From Nostoc piscinale CENA21 (GTDB taxonomy: Bacteria > Cyanobacteriota > Cyanobacteriia > Cyanobacteriales > Nostocaceae), in assembly GCF_001298445.1 (NCBI RefSeq), contig NZ_CP012036.1, positions 5,611,690-5,675,689 of the forward strand: DNA of 64,000 nt. Reading direction: 5' to 3'. The notes under the pieces were generated by a model that saw nothing but the letters and a program-made list of their open reading frames with translations, did not search any database and was not told the origin of the DNA. Position 1 is the stretch's first letter; the number at the start of each line of letters is the position of its first letter. Below are positions 29,182 through 38,960 of the stretch, one piece after another. The position numbers were made by a program, and so were the translations under genes.

Positions 29182-31109
29182 TTATGTCAAGGCAAATTTT
29201 TCTTGGAGAAAGTAAGCACTAAGTACCCTTAACAAGAGAAAATCTGTAGTTGCCCGTTGAGTGTCATTCATTGCAGGTAGTTTATCTAGCAACTGCACGA
29301 TCGCACATTGATTATAAAAGGGTAGATGAGACATTGCTGAACTCCGCAGAGTGTCTTGAATGAGTTGTTGTAATGGTTCTTTGAGATTAAAGGTAGAAGG
29401 TGGCGCAATAAATGGATGCTTTTGGCGCTTATAGACTGTATCTGTAATGAATGGTTTGGCTGCTTCTCGCAAAACATATTTCTCTGTTAGTCCATTGATT
29501 TTTAAAGAAATAGGCATATTTCGGACTAATTCAACTACTTTATGATCTAAAAATGGTAATCTTCCTTCAATTGAATGTGCCATTTCCACACCATCACCCA
29601 ACATCCGCAAAAGGTAATTGGCTAAATTTGTTTTTGACCACAAATAAAGAGATTGATTTACTGGTTCTCTACCTTTAAGTTGTCCTTTAACATCTATATG
29701 GTTGAAAAATTGGCGATACACATCTCGTCTATGAAATTGGTCAATCAGTTCTTGTGAATAGAACCGCAGAGAATCCAGATGCCTTTGTGCCGCAGCTTGC
29801 ATCCAAGCCGGAATGAAATCTAACAATTTTTCAATAGTATTTAAATCTGGAATAGATTCCTCTTCGGCAAATAACAAACCTACTGAGACTTGATTTTTTT
29901 GTTTTAATTCTGCTAATAAAAGTTTGATAGTTTCTGGGTCTTCATCTTCCTGGTTGTAAAGTAATTTATCTTGGCGGAAATGCACATATCCACCAAAAAA
30001 TCTCATCTGAACCTTCTCCTGTCAGTACAACTTTATAGCCTGCATCTCTAGCAGCAAGACTTAACAAATATTTTGCCGTAGTATTGGCATTCATACTTAA
30101 CATTTCACAATGCCAAATTGCATCGGCAAAATGGTCAGCGATATCTTTTTGATTAACGGGAATCACTTGGATATCAGCCTGACAATGTGCTGCTGTTTCC
30201 TGTGCGATCGCAGCTTCATCGTAAGCTGCATGTTCAAAGGCAATTGTAAAAGCCTTGAGAGGTTCAGAACTATGAACAGCAGCCATTCCTAACACTGTAG
30301 ATGAATCAAGACCACCGCTTAGATAACAGCCAACTGGGACATCAGCCCTGAGACGCAATTGAATTGATTCATCTAATGTTTGGCGCAATTGTTGAATGTA
30401 ATCCTCTGGATTATGAGATAAAGAATTATCACTTTGGGGATAATCAAAGTCCCAATAACGATGTAGACGAATACCTGTATTTGATGCTAATAAAAAAATG
30501 TCCGGGTGGTACTTGATGGACATTAGCATATAAAGTCCGACCAGAAGATAAAACACCCCATGTATCTTGCCAAAAACTTTCATAATCCCAACGAGCAGGT
30601 ACACCAGCTGCAAACAAAGCTTTGACTTCTGAAGCTACATAGAGAGTATCGTTATGAATAGCGTAATACAATGGCTTAATACCAAAGCGATCGCGGGCTG
30701 CAAATAATACTTCGTTGCGTTCATCCCAGATCACAAAGGCAAATTCACCACGTAAATGATGCAGGCATTGTGTACCATATTCATCATATAAATGCAATGC
30801 AATTTCACTATCACAATTCGTTTTTAGCTGATAACCGCGATGTTTTAAATCACGTTGTATCCGTTCAAAATCGTAAAATTCGTTATTAGCAATTAAATGC
30901 AGACTACCATCTTGATTACTCATTGGCTGTTCGCCACCGATGAGGTCGATAATACTCAGTCTTCTATGTCCTAAAGCAACTCGTTTATTGGGCGAAATCC
31001 AAAATTTCTGCCCGTCTGGCCCTCGATGTTTTAAGCAATCCATCCCCAATTGCAAAGATGATTCCGAAATGGGCGTTTTGGCTGAAAACAATGCCACTAT
31101 GCCACACAT
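29182..31109 (-). pseudogene. asnB: Asparagine synthetase (glutamine-hydrolysing), two frameshifts
   Basis: Three overlapping frames make one protein of about 640 residues. The glutaminase domain starts MCGIVALF with nucleophile Cys2 and contains HRGPDGQKFW and RLSIID. The synthetase domain has the ATP motif SGGLDSSTVLG. Frameshifts lie at the A7 run 30492-30498 (repair gives VPPGHFLLASNTGI) and the A6 run 29995-30000 (repair gives GEGSDEIFGGYVHFRQDK). Both are single extra bases in homopolymers; no other damage. It transfers amide nitrogen from glutamine to aspartate; some stand-alone copies serve secondary metabolism. Probably functional in the organism. Confidence 0.87.
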
Positions 31110-31229
31110 AATTTTCTGCTATTTCTATCTGGATATTCATCACAATATCTACCAGTAAATAAATAACATCCTTCTTGTGGAGAGTGATATAGTGTTTTGT
31201 GAAATACTAATCCTTAAAAGTAGAGTGCG

Positions 31230-32048
31230 TTGGCTAAACAAAGGCTGGATACATTATTAGTAGAGTTAAATTTATGTGCTTCTCGTGCTTTAGCACAAAG
31301 ACTCATTCAAGCGGGGGAAGTGACTGTTAATCAGCAGATAATTGATAAACCAGGGACAGAAGTAGATATAGCGGCGCAAATCAAAGTGAAGGAGCGATCG
31401 CGCTTTGTGTCTCGTGGCGGCGATAAACTAGCAAAAGCCTTGGAATTATTTGCAATTCCTATCGCGGGAAGAGTTTGTCTAGATGGGGGAATTTCTACAG
31501 GCGGCTTTACTGACTGTCTGCTACAAGCTGGAGCCTGTTTAGTTTATGGTATTGATGTTGGTTATGGCCAAGTTGATTGGCGCTTGCGAAATGATTCGCG
31601 GGTGATTTTGCGAGAACGGACAAATCTACGCCAATTACAGCCCCAACAATTGTACGCTGGAGGCGATCGCATTCCAGATTTGGCGGTGGTAGATGTATCG
31701 TTTATTTCCTTAACCAAAATTTTGCCTGCACTGTGGCAATTAACTCAAGCTCCCCGTGAAGCGGTTTTATTAGTCAAGCCACAATTTGAGGTGGGAAAAT
31801 CCCGTGTTGGCAAAAAAGGTGTAGTACGCGATTCTGACGACCAAGCTGATGCGATTTTTCAGGTATTACAAGCCGCAGATCAATTAGGCTGGAAATACAA
31901 AGGCTTAACTTGGTCGCCCATTACAGGCCCGGCTGGGAATGTGGAATATCTTTTATGGTTAGGCATGGAAAGTGAAACACCACCGCCAAATTTAGAGCTA
32001 ATTAAGCAATTGACGAAATCAGCAATAACTGATTTACGAGAGAATTAA
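31230..32048 (+). CDS. tlyA: TlyA-family RNA 2'-O-methyltransferase
   Basis: 272 residues from a TTG start at 31230 (no in-frame ATG is available near the domain start). N-terminal S4 RNA-binding domain (RLDTLLVELNLCASRALAQR), SRGGDKLAKAL, then an FtsJ-like methyltransferase fold with SAM loop LDGGISTGGFTDCLL and DVSFISLTKILP. Family members methylate ribosomal RNA cytidines. Its stop overlaps the converging CP12 stop by four bases. Confidence 0.9.
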   Translation: MAKQRLDTLLVELNLCASRALAQRLIQAGEVTVNQQIIDKPGTEVDIAAQIKVKERSRFVSRGGDKLAKALELFAIPIAGRVCLDGGISTGGFTDCLLQAGACLVYGIDVGYGQVDWRLRNDSRVILRERTNLRQLQPQQLYAGGDRIPDLAVVDVSFISLTKILPALWQLTQAPREAVLLVKPQFEVGKSRVGKKGVVRDSDDQADAIFQVLQAADQLGWKYKGLTWSPITGPAGNVEYLLWLGMESETPPPNLELIKQLTKSAITDLREN

Positions 32049-32323
32049 ACATCGTACATGAGACATTCTAAAGCGTCTGGGTGGGTGTCACAGAAGCTTT
32101 CTAGAGAAGTTTTACGGTGTTTTGCTTGTTGCTGATGGGCTTTTTCAGCTTGTAATTCTTCAACGATATCCCAAGCTACAGCACAGTTAGGAGAGCCATC
32201 GCCGTTGGTTTCACAAGTTGTACGAGCTTCGGCGATCGCTTCTAAAATTGCTTGCTCGATGGTTTTAGAGCCATTTTGCTGAGATTGCTGTACAGTCTCG
32301 AATCTGTCGTAGGTTGCTGTCAT
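32045..32323 (-). CDS. cp12: CP12 regulatory protein of the Calvin cycle
   Basis: 92 residues from the ATG at 32321-32323, with AAAGGTAG just upstream; the frame is open to 32407, but the extension is not family-like. Two redox cysteine pairs are visible: TTCETNGDGSPNC and SFCDTHPDALEC, with the core AVAWDIVEELQAEKAH between. CP12 is a disordered protein that, when oxidised in the dark, binds GAPDH and phosphoribulokinase and shuts both off. Confidence 0.93.
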   Translation of the reverse strand: MTATYDRFETVQQSQQNGSKTIEQAILEAIAEARTTCETNGDGSPNCAVAWDIVEELQAEKAHQQQAKHRKTSLESFCDTHPDALECLMYDV

Positions 32324-32618
32324 GATAAATCTACCTTTGTTTACTGAGATAGAGCGTGCGCTGCTGAGAAATACAGGAGCCAATACTTTCAGTTTAGATA
32401 AGCTCAAAAAAGATTGCTGTGGTGAACACCCTCTTTTAATAAACTAAATTGATTGGGTTTTCCCTCTTGTCATTTTTGATGCAAAAAGGTAATGAGTCTC
32501 TTCACCCTTTTATGGTGCATTGTAAATTAGCAATCTAGGGTAATTATCAGCAGAATTTGATACAAGTTGATAAAGGCTGATGAACAGCAACAATTAGATC
32601 AATAATTCTTAGAAATTC

Positions 32619-33971
32619 TCAATACTTTAAACCTAATTCTTGTTGCAAGCGATACAGAATTGTATTTTGGTCAACTTGCGAAAGAATTTCTTGAATCACA
32701 GTACTTGCGCCTAATTGTCCCCAAGTGCAGCCTTTTTCGAGATAAACTTGGGCTGCTTTACCAACAGCGTAAGCACCATAACCAGCAATTCCAGCTTGAG
32801 CGATCGCACTACCAGCAAAACTAGTAATATTGACTGGATTATCACCACTAGCGATCGCCGCAGTACTTTTACCTAATCCTAATATAAAACTACTGCCTAA
32901 TTCTCCTAACAATAAACCGCCAGAACTCATTAAAATGGTTTTGAGAATTTTCCCCGCCTCATAACTAGTCATCGGTAAACCATACAACCTTGCCAAAGCC
33001 CGAATCAAAGCTAAATCAGCAACAGCTCCACCGAGAATATCTAAAACTGCGATCGGATTTAAAGCTACAGCTAACGCTTTATATTTAGTAAATTGCCAGA
33101 TAATTTCTTCTGCTTCTTGTTCGCGTAAATCTAGCGTTTTTTGAGCAATAGTCGCTTCCGCTTCCCTGGCTTGAACGAGTGCATTTAACGCCAGAAGTGA
33201 CCTACCTTCACGATTGAGAATTTTGAGTAATGTTTGCTGGAGTTCGGTAATTTGTGGTGGTAGAGTTTCCCATTCATAACTCACACGCCCATCTGGCCAT
33301 TCTACCCGCACTTCCATTGGCGCAGGTTCCGCCGCCACCATCACAATTTCATCAGGTAACAAAGGCTGTGCTTGGGGATTTCCTGCGCCCAGTTGTTGTA
33401 AATTGCGATAAATAGCGGCTCTGTCTGTATCCGGGTAAAGGTCAATTTTGTTAAAGACCAAAATCAACGGTTTTTGCGCCTGACGTAAATCTAGTAACGC
33501 TTGATATTCCGTCCGTGTAATATCACCAGAGACAACAAATAAAATTAAATCTGCCTGACGCGCTACTTCCCGCGCCATTTGCGCCCGTGCTTCCCCCGCA
33601 ATTTCATCTAACCCTGGCGTATCAATTAACTCAACAATAATTTTACCGCCTGGTGGTTGCCATCTCACAGAACGCGGCCATTGAGTCACCCCGTTTAAAG
33701 GCCCAGTTTGCAGAATCTTCTCTCCTAGTAAAGCATTCAAGACTGCGGATTTTCCCCGACTTACCAAACCAAACACAGCAATTTTAATTAAATTCGCGTC
33801 TAGTTTACTGAGTGTGGCATTTAAAGCGTCTAATTCTGGCTTGACCAAACCTGCCAATTCTGGGTTAGATAATAACTGCCCTGACTTGCGAAGATATCCA
33901 TACCAAGATAACGCTTGTCGGAGACTAGCACGGGCGCGGTTTAAATGAGTTTCTTCCAGGTTATTACGCAC
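32619..33971 (-). CDS. Era-like GTPase with DUF697 C-terminus
   Basis: 450 residues from a GTG start. G1 GLVSRGKSAVLNALLG, G3 IDTPGLDE, and G4 NKIDLY are intact, followed after about residue 280 by a hydrophobic, Ala/Gly-rich DUF697 region that probably associates with membrane. Related cyanobacterial and plastid GTPases take part in membrane or ribosome maintenance, but no role is fixed. Single gene, well separated from neighbours. Confidence 0.87.
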   Translation of the reverse strand: MRNNLEETHLNRARASLRQALSWYGYLRKSGQLLSNPELAGLVKPELDALNATLSKLDANLIKIAVFGLVSRGKSAVLNALLGEKILQTGPLNGVTQWPRSVRWQPPGGKIIVELIDTPGLDEIAGEARAQMAREVARQADLILFVVSGDITRTEYQALLDLRQAQKPLILVFNKIDLYPDTDRAAIYRNLQQLGAGNPQAQPLLPDEIVMVAAEPAPMEVRVEWPDGRVSYEWETLPPQITELQQTLLKILNREGRSLLALNALVQAREAEATIAQKTLDLREQEAEEIIWQFTKYKALAVALNPIAVLDILGGAVADLALIRALARLYGLPMTSYEAGKILKTILMSSGGLLLGELGSSFILGLGKSTAAIASGDNPVNITSFAGSAIAQAGIAGYGAYAVGKAAQVYLEKGCTWGQLGASTVIQEILSQVDQNTILYRLQQELGLKY

Positions 33972-34183
33972 AGAATTTGCTTGATTTAAGGATGAAAACA
34001 GGACAAAGAACCAAATTTATCATCCAAATTCCTGTACAGAAAAGGAGTCGGGATTAGGAAAGATATTTTGGGGTTGTACTATATATTTTACAAATCCTCA
34101 ACGTTTAATAAACATCTCCCTTGTCTCTCTAGTCCTCCTTGTCTCCCTCCCCTTGTTCACATATCAAATGAATCTCATCATTT

Positions 34184-34633
34184 TTATTCTCTAGCAATCA
34201 CAATATCGTTAGATTTAATCACCGCATAGGCTTCCTCTCCCGCAACTATACCCAACTCTTCAGCAGATGTTCTAGTAATCATTGAGGTTAGCTCTACTTT
34301 GTGAACAATTTCTAGTGTCACCTCACAATTAACCGCTCCAATGACCACCTTTTTCACCACTCCCTTGAGAATATTACGGGAGCTAACTTTTAAAGCCTTT
34401 TTAGAACTACCAATTTCTACAGTAGGCATTTCCAAATTTTCCTGACTTACCAGTGTAGTTGGTTGTGGAGTTGGTACTGAGGTATGTGATGCTTGGTGTT
34501 TATTTAAACCACGCACAAGTTCCCGCAGAATCTCGGTTTTGGTGCGTTGAGAGTCCTGGCAAAACTCTTCGAGAATTTTCCGTTCCTCTTCCGATGTTTG
34601 AAATGTGATCCATCCTTGTTCTTTTCTTGGCAT
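34184..34633 (-). CDS. Ribbon-helix-helix / Mop (TOBE) protein, candidate molybdate-responsive repressor
   Basis: 149 residues in two parts. Residues 1-45 have the ribbon-helix-helix pattern (WITFQTSEEERKILEEFCQD, then KTEILRELVRGL). A Pro/Gln-rich linker follows, and residues 80-149 form a Mop domain (VSSRNILKGVVKKVVIGAVN, TRTSAEELGIVAG, AVIKSNDIVIA), the fold that binds molybdate in molbindins and ModE. A DNA-binding ribbon joined to a molybdate sensor is the logic of ModE with a different DNA-binding head. The gene is divergent from modA and a perfect palindrome begins five bases upstream of its start. The regulatory role is inference from architecture and location. Confidence 0.78.
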   Translation of the reverse strand: MPRKEQGWITFQTSEEERKILEEFCQDSQRTKTEILRELVRGLNKHQASHTSVPTPQPTTLVSQENLEMPTVEIGSSKKALKVSSRNILKGVVKKVVIGAVNCEVTLEIVHKVELTSMITRTSAEELGIVAGEEAYAVIKSNDIVIARE

Positions 34634-34637
34634 AATG

Positions 34638-34656
34638 TTACCAATTCAGTTGGTAA
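34638..34656. promoter_or_regulatory. Palindromic operator candidate between the RHH-Mop gene and modA
   Basis: TTACCAA-TTCAG-TTGGTAA, seven-base perfect arms around a five-base centre. It covers the ribosome-site region of the RHH-Mop gene and lies 78 bases before the modA ATG. A second, looser GGTA-N6-TACC occurs at about 34674-34687. Size and symmetry suit a dimeric ribbon-helix-helix protein. Confidence 0.6.
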
Positions 34657-34733
34657 AGACTGGAATGACGCTCGGTATGATCCTACCAAGCGCCATTAAA
34701 TTGCAGAAGAATCTGTTGCTATACCATTTTTCT

Positions 34734-35528
34734 ATGAAAAGAAGACAAATTGTTTCCTTTCTTGGCACAGCACTAGCTAGTTTGTTACTTGCTGTTTGTT
34801 CAACATTCATTGTACCTTCTGTTGTTACGGCACAGTCGAATGTTACTTTACTTGTTTCTGCTGCTGCTAGTTTAAAAGATGCACTGGAAGAAATTAAACC
34901 GATTTATCAACAAAGTAAACCCAATGTCAATATAAATTATAACTTTGGGGCTTCTGGCGCATTGCAACAACAAATTGAGCAAGGCGCACCAGCAGATATT
35001 TTTATTTCCGCAGGAAAAAGGCAAGTAGATGCTTTAGAACAAAAAGGGTTATTGCTTCCCGGTACACGCTCGATTTTGGCAAAAAACCGCCTTGTACTAG
35101 TTGTACCCAAAAATTTTACGGGCATTACCAGCCTTTACAATCTGAAAGAATCTAAAATCAAGCGCATCGCCATTGGTGAACCCAGAAGCGTTCCGGCTGG
35201 TCAATATGCACAGCAAGTTTTACAGAAGTTAAATATTTGGTCGCAGATAACTTCTAAACTGGTTTATGCCAACAACGTGCGTCAAGTTTTAGCGGCTGTA
35301 GAAAGTGGCAATGCTGATGCAGGGTTAGTATATGCTACCGATGCCAAAATTTCTGACAAGGTAAAAGTAGTGGTGGCGGCTGATGAGAAATACCACTCCG
35401 CAATAGTTTATCCAATGGCGGTGGTTAAACGCACTAAGAATGCCAGTGCAGCCAAGGAATTTAGCCAATTTTTATCCAGCAGTCAAGCTAAGGCGGTACT
35501 CAAAAAATACGGCTTCATCCTGCCTTGA
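34734..35528 (+). CDS. modA: Molybdate ABC transporter binding protein
   Basis: 264 residues from the ATG at 34734; the frame extends to 34605, but that overlaps the divergent gene, while the chosen start begins a proper Sec signal peptide (RRQIVSFLGTALASLLL, cleavage near TAQS). Mature protein has the ModA signature: VSAAASLKDALEEIKP, NYNFGASGALQQQIEQGAP and ADIFISAG. Binds molybdate or tungstate in the periplasm. modB and modC are not adjacent, so the rest of the transporter is elsewhere. Probably controlled by the divergent RHH-Mop protein. Confidence 0.92.
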   Translation: MKRRQIVSFLGTALASLLLAVCSTFIVPSVVTAQSNVTLLVSAAASLKDALEEIKPIYQQSKPNVNINYNFGASGALQQQIEQGAPADIFISAGKRQVDALEQKGLLLPGTRSILAKNRLVLVVPKNFTGITSLYNLKESKIKRIAIGEPRSVPAGQYAQQVLQKLNIWSQITSKLVYANNVRQVLAAVESGNADAGLVYATDAKISDKVKVVVAADEKYHSAIVYPMAVVKRTKNASAAKEFSQFLSSSQAKAVLKKYGFILP

Positions 35529-35645
35529 AAAAGAGAGTAGGGTGAAGGGGTGTAGGTGTTCAAAACCCTTACACCCATTCTTCACAGACAACCTTTGTGG
35601 GTAAGTCCTGGTCATAATAAAAGCAGGTGTTACTTCGGTTTGGTT

Positions 35646-36422
35646 ATGTACTTAACTTGGTTAGACAACAATAGCTGGTTAATTGAAATTAGTGGTCAAC
35701 GGATATTGGTTGACCCTTGGCTAGTTGGTGAATTAAGTTTTGGCTTAGATTGGCTGTTTAAAGCTTCTCTCAAACAAGAACGCTTAATTTCCGAGCAGAT
35801 TGATTTAATATTGTTGTCTCAAGGTTTGCCAGACCATGCACATTTGCCGACATTAAAGCAACTTGACCATACAATTCCGGTTGTGGCTTCGCCTAATGCG
35901 ACCAAAGTGGTTCAAGATTTGGGTTACACTTGTGTCACTTGTCTAGGGCATGGTGAAACTTTTACTTTTAATAATCAATTAGAAATTCGGGCTTTACCTG
36001 GTTCTCCTATTGGCCCGACTTTGATAGAAAACAGTTATTTGTTAAAAGAATTAGCTACTGATTTCACCCTCTATTATGAGCCGCATGGCTATCACTCGCC
36101 ACAGTTAAAACAATTTGCACCGGTAGATGTGCTAATTACACCAACGGTTGATTTGACATTACCGTTAGTTGGCGCAATTATTCGCGGAACAAACAGTGCT
36201 TTGGAAGTAGCTAAATGGCTGCAACCACAATTTATCCTACCTACAGCAGCAAAGGCTGATGCAACCTATGAGGGGTTGATGGTTAACTTTTTAAAGGCTG
36301 TGGGGACGGCTGAAGATTTGCGGACTTCTTTCCAGAAGAATAATCTTACTACCCAGGTGTTAGAACCTAAACCAGGCGATCGCTTGGAATTAAACTTACA
36401 AAATCGCGTTTTAACCCGTTAA
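35646..36422 (+). CDS. MBL-fold metal-dependent hydrolase-like protein
   Basis: 258 residues from the ATG at 35646. The frame goes back to 35556, but those codons lie in repeat DNA (GGGTGTAGG, GGGTAAGTCC) shared with 55323-55454. Metallo-beta-lactamase fold of the UlaG/YcfL-like group: LTWLDNNSWLIEISGQRILVDPW, LLSQGLPDHAHL in place of the canonical HxHxDH, and LITPTVDLTLP. The metal motif is partly degenerate (SQGLPDHAH), so metal use may be altered. Function unknown. Confidence 0.8.
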   Translation: MYLTWLDNNSWLIEISGQRILVDPWLVGELSFGLDWLFKASLKQERLISEQIDLILLSQGLPDHAHLPTLKQLDHTIPVVASPNATKVVQDLGYTCVTCLGHGETFTFNNQLEIRALPGSPIGPTLIENSYLLKELATDFTLYYEPHGYHSPQLKQFAPVDVLITPTVDLTLPLVGAIIRGTNSALEVAKWLQPQFILPTAAKADATYEGLMVNFLKAVGTAEDLRTSFQKNNLTTQVLEPKPGDRLELNLQNRVLTR

Positions 36423-36711
36423 CTTCAGTGTAAGCGATCGCGTAAAATGATAAATAGAGCGATCGCTAATTTTCTCCAAGCAGTCTAAAAATACATCACA
36501 GAAAAATCTGTAAACTTGCTAAATTTTTATTCATCTTTTCTGGAATCAGAATATTGTGACTGTAGTTACCCTTTACAACTATCCACTCAATTAACCAAGC
36601 CTTAATTCAACCATTCAGGTGAATTCAGCAACAAAAGTCTTAAGTTATAAAAAAATATTAATACTAGTCAACTTCTATCCCAACTATTAAAACGAACCAA
36701 GGTATAAGCTT

Positions 36712-37143
36712 ATGAAAATCTCAACTATCACAACTTCTTTTTTTACTGTCGCTGCTGTAATTTTGTCTGCTGGAATTTCGTCGGCTCAAGCGAATGGTGA
36801 AAAAATCTCTCATAATGCTAATGTTGCTAATATTACAACACATGGGCAAGTAATCACCACATCTGTTAACTCTTATATGTCGCCCAGTAATGTTACTAAT
36901 TCTCATGTGATGCAACCGCTGAATCTAGTTTATCTTGCTTATCAAGGTAATTTAGAATCACAAGGCATTCCCAGTGGCAAGACTTTGATATTTCAACACC
37001 AGCACGGTAATGTTAAGGCAGAAGATGTGGTAAAAGCTGCCGTTAATGCCAAAAAAATCCCCAATCAATTTTTATACAATCCCAGCTATCTCAGTGAGGT
37101 TGATGTACAACTAGCATCTCTACAAAAAACTTTTGCTCATTAA
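36712..37143 (+). CDS. Small secreted hypothetical protein
   Basis: 143 residues. Sec signal peptide (TITTSFFTVAAVILSAGISS, cleavage near SSAQA). The mature part is Asn/His/Val-rich with no domain I recognise; the C-terminal half (GKTLIFQHQHGNVKAEDVVK) looks compactly folded. Single gene preceded by an A+T-rich leader. Function unknown. Confidence 0.65.
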   Translation: MKISTITTSFFTVAAVILSAGISSAQANGEKISHNANVANITTHGQVITTSVNSYMSPSNVTNSHVMQPLNLVYLAYQGNLESQGIPSGKTLIFQHQHGNVKAEDVVKAAVNAKKIPNQFLYNPSYLSEVDVQLASLQKTFAH

Positions 37144-37470
37144 ATTTACATAGGAAAAATGAAATAAATCTTACAAGCTTTGGATGAAAGAGAGGCTAGG
37201 GGTTAGTACAACCAGGAAAAAGTCAAAAGGAAAAAGAAAGAATCATCATACCACAAGCCTTTTTGCAATTCGAGATGGTCTGTTTATTTACGCTGACCTG
37301 TACTAGTATCTTTTATTCTATGAAAATTAATGTTTTCTGATATCCTTAACTTTGTTTATAAGTTAGGGATTTTGTTCTTTATAAACATTAGATAGCAACA
37401 GATTTTTAACTCTGTAACCTATCACCTGCTGTACAACTTAGGCGGGTAAAAGTTTATGATAGTTAGAACA
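37144..37470. other. 327-base region ahead of the cobalamin riboswitch
   Basis: No gene. It should hold the promoter for the riboswitch transcript. ACCTGTACTAGTAT near 37300 matches a stretch near 29126. Nothing else stands out. Confidence 0.45.
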
Positions 37471-37600
37471 TTCGGTTTTGGTGGGGATCAGCCACCAAAG
37501 GAAAGGGGGAAAGTTCGGTGCAAATCCGACGCTGTCCCGCAACTGTGAAGGAAAGGTCAAATGTTTACAAGCTACTTTCCCAGTCAGGATGCCCGCCGAA
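37471..37600 (+). promoter_or_regulatory. Cobalamin riboswitch
   Basis: Carries the diagnostic aptamer pieces: GGTGCAAATCCGACGCTGTC, CCGCAACTGTGA (B12 box region), and AGTCAGGATGCCCGCC, closed by an outer stem TTCGG (37471-37475) with CCGAA (37596-37600). The start codon of the DUF1636 gene is 36 bases later behind a GAGG ribosome site. There is no obvious U-tract terminator, so translation control is more likely. When adenosylcobalamin binds, expression should fall. Confidence 0.95.
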
Positions 37601-37636
37601 TTATAAAATTAAGTCCATCACATCTGCGAGGTACGG

Positions 37637-38056
37637 ATGACTGCTGCCCATACTGCTATTACAAGTAATTCTGACAATATTGCTGCTCATACTCATACTT
37701 TATTTGTTTGCCAAACCTGTGCCAGTGTTTGGCAAGATGGTAAGCGTGTAGGTGAAAGTGGCGGTCAAAAACTCCTGCACCAAATTCAGCAATTGGCGCA
37801 AGATTGGGATTTACGCGAAGAATTTCCGATCCAAGCGGTTGAATGTATGAGTGCTTGTAACCGTTCTTGTGTTGTTGCTTTTGCTGCTCAAGGTAAGTTA
37901 ACTTATCTGTTTGGTGATTTAGATTTTGATAACAGTGCGGCGGCTGTTTTGGAGTGTGCCGAGCAGTACTACACTAAAACTGACGGAGTATTGCCTTGGT
38001 CAGAACGACCCGAACCCTTGAAACGGGGTATATTAGCGAAAATTCCACCCTTGTAA
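37637..38056 (+). CDS. DUF1636 family metal-binding protein
   Basis: 139 residues. Four conserved cysteines in thioredoxin-like [2Fe-2S] style spacing: FVCQTCASVW and VECMSACNRSCVVAF. DUF1636 proteins cluster with cobalamin genes; here the gene sits directly under a B12 riboswitch and in front of cobK, which supports a part in cobalt handling or corrin synthesis. The exact step is not known. The first 22 residues are a low-complexity His/Thr/Ala tail. Confidence 0.82.
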   Translation: MTAAHTAITSNSDNIAAHTHTLFVCQTCASVWQDGKRVGESGGQKLLHQIQQLAQDWDLREEFPIQAVECMSACNRSCVVAFAAQGKLTYLFGDLDFDNSAAAVLECAEQYYTKTDGVLPWSERPEPLKRGILAKIPPL

Positions 38057-38074
38057 AATAGTGCTGAGTTAAAA

Positions 38075-38848
38075 GTGCTGAGTGCTGAGAATAAACGTGT
38101 TTTAATTTTGGGTGGAACCACAGAAGCGACAGAACTCGGTGCGAGAGTTGCAACTATTGATGGGATTGAAGCGATCGCATCTTTAGCCGGTCGCACCCGT
38201 GAACCCTCGCTTCCCTCTAGAAATGTGCGGATTGGTGGTTTTGGGGGTGTGGATGGACTGGTAGAATATCTGCGTCAAATGAAAATTGATGTGTTAATTG
38301 ATGCTACCCATCCCTTCGCCAGTCAAATATCATACAATGCGGCGGCGGCAGCCAATGAAGTCGGGATACCCAGATTAATGTTAATTCGTCCTGCTTGGGA
38401 GAAAACAACAAGCGATCGCTGGATTGAAGTAGATAGTAATGCCGCCGCCGCCGATATTTTGCCAAACCAAGCCAAACGAGTATTCTTAACCGTTGGCAGA
38501 CAAGAACTCAGCACTTTTGCCCATCTTCAAGATATATGGTTTCTGATGCGGATGATTGACCCGCCTGGAAAAGATGCCTTAGTACCACCGGGAATAATAT
38601 TGTGCGATCGCGGCCCTTTTATCCTAGAAAATGAACGGAAAATTCTGGTTCAGCACAACATTGACACCATTGTGAGTAAAAATAGTGGTGGTGATGCAAC
38701 TTACGCCAAAATTATTGCCGCACGAGAACTGGGTGTACAGGTTGTTATGGTCAAGCGTTCCTCAGTCCCAACCGGCGAACAAGTTACAGATGTTGATGGT
38801 GCAGTAGCTTGGTTATTAGATAAATTAAAAAGTAAGAGTATAGGGTAG
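38075..38848 (+). CDS. cobK: Precorrin-6A reductase
   Basis: 257 residues from a GTG at 38075. The family start region KRVLILGGTTEATELGARV is followed by DATHPFASQISYNA, FLTVGRQEL, and KNSGGDATYAKIIAARELG, all typical of CobK/CbiJ, which reduces precorrin-6A (or the cobalt form) in the corrin pathway. The start codon and next few codons are inside a TCAGCACT-type repeat array (38061-38091), so the N-terminus MLSAENK comes from repeat DNA. It lies 18 bases after the DUF1636 gene and is in the same riboswitch operon. Confidence 0.93.
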   Translation: MLSAENKRVLILGGTTEATELGARVATIDGIEAIASLAGRTREPSLPSRNVRIGGFGGVDGLVEYLRQMKIDVLIDATHPFASQISYNAAAAANEVGIPRLMLIRPAWEKTTSDRWIEVDSNAAAADILPNQAKRVFLTVGRQELSTFAHLQDIWFLMRMIDPPGKDALVPPGIILCDRGPFILENERKILVQHNIDTIVSKNSGGDATYAKIIAARELGVQVVMVKRSSVPTGEQVTDVDGAVAWLLDKLKSKSIG

Positions 38849-38960
38849 TACAATTCAATTAAGGCTAAAAATTCCAGTCAATATCATCAATATTTTGTTG
38901 TTGGACTGCGAGATACCCGACTTTTTTTAAGAAGTCGGATATCTAACAAATCCCATAATA

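Noticed and set aside
32324..32407. 28-residue N-terminal extension of CP12
   Set aside because: CP12 proteins begin near MTATYDRF, which has its own ribosome site.
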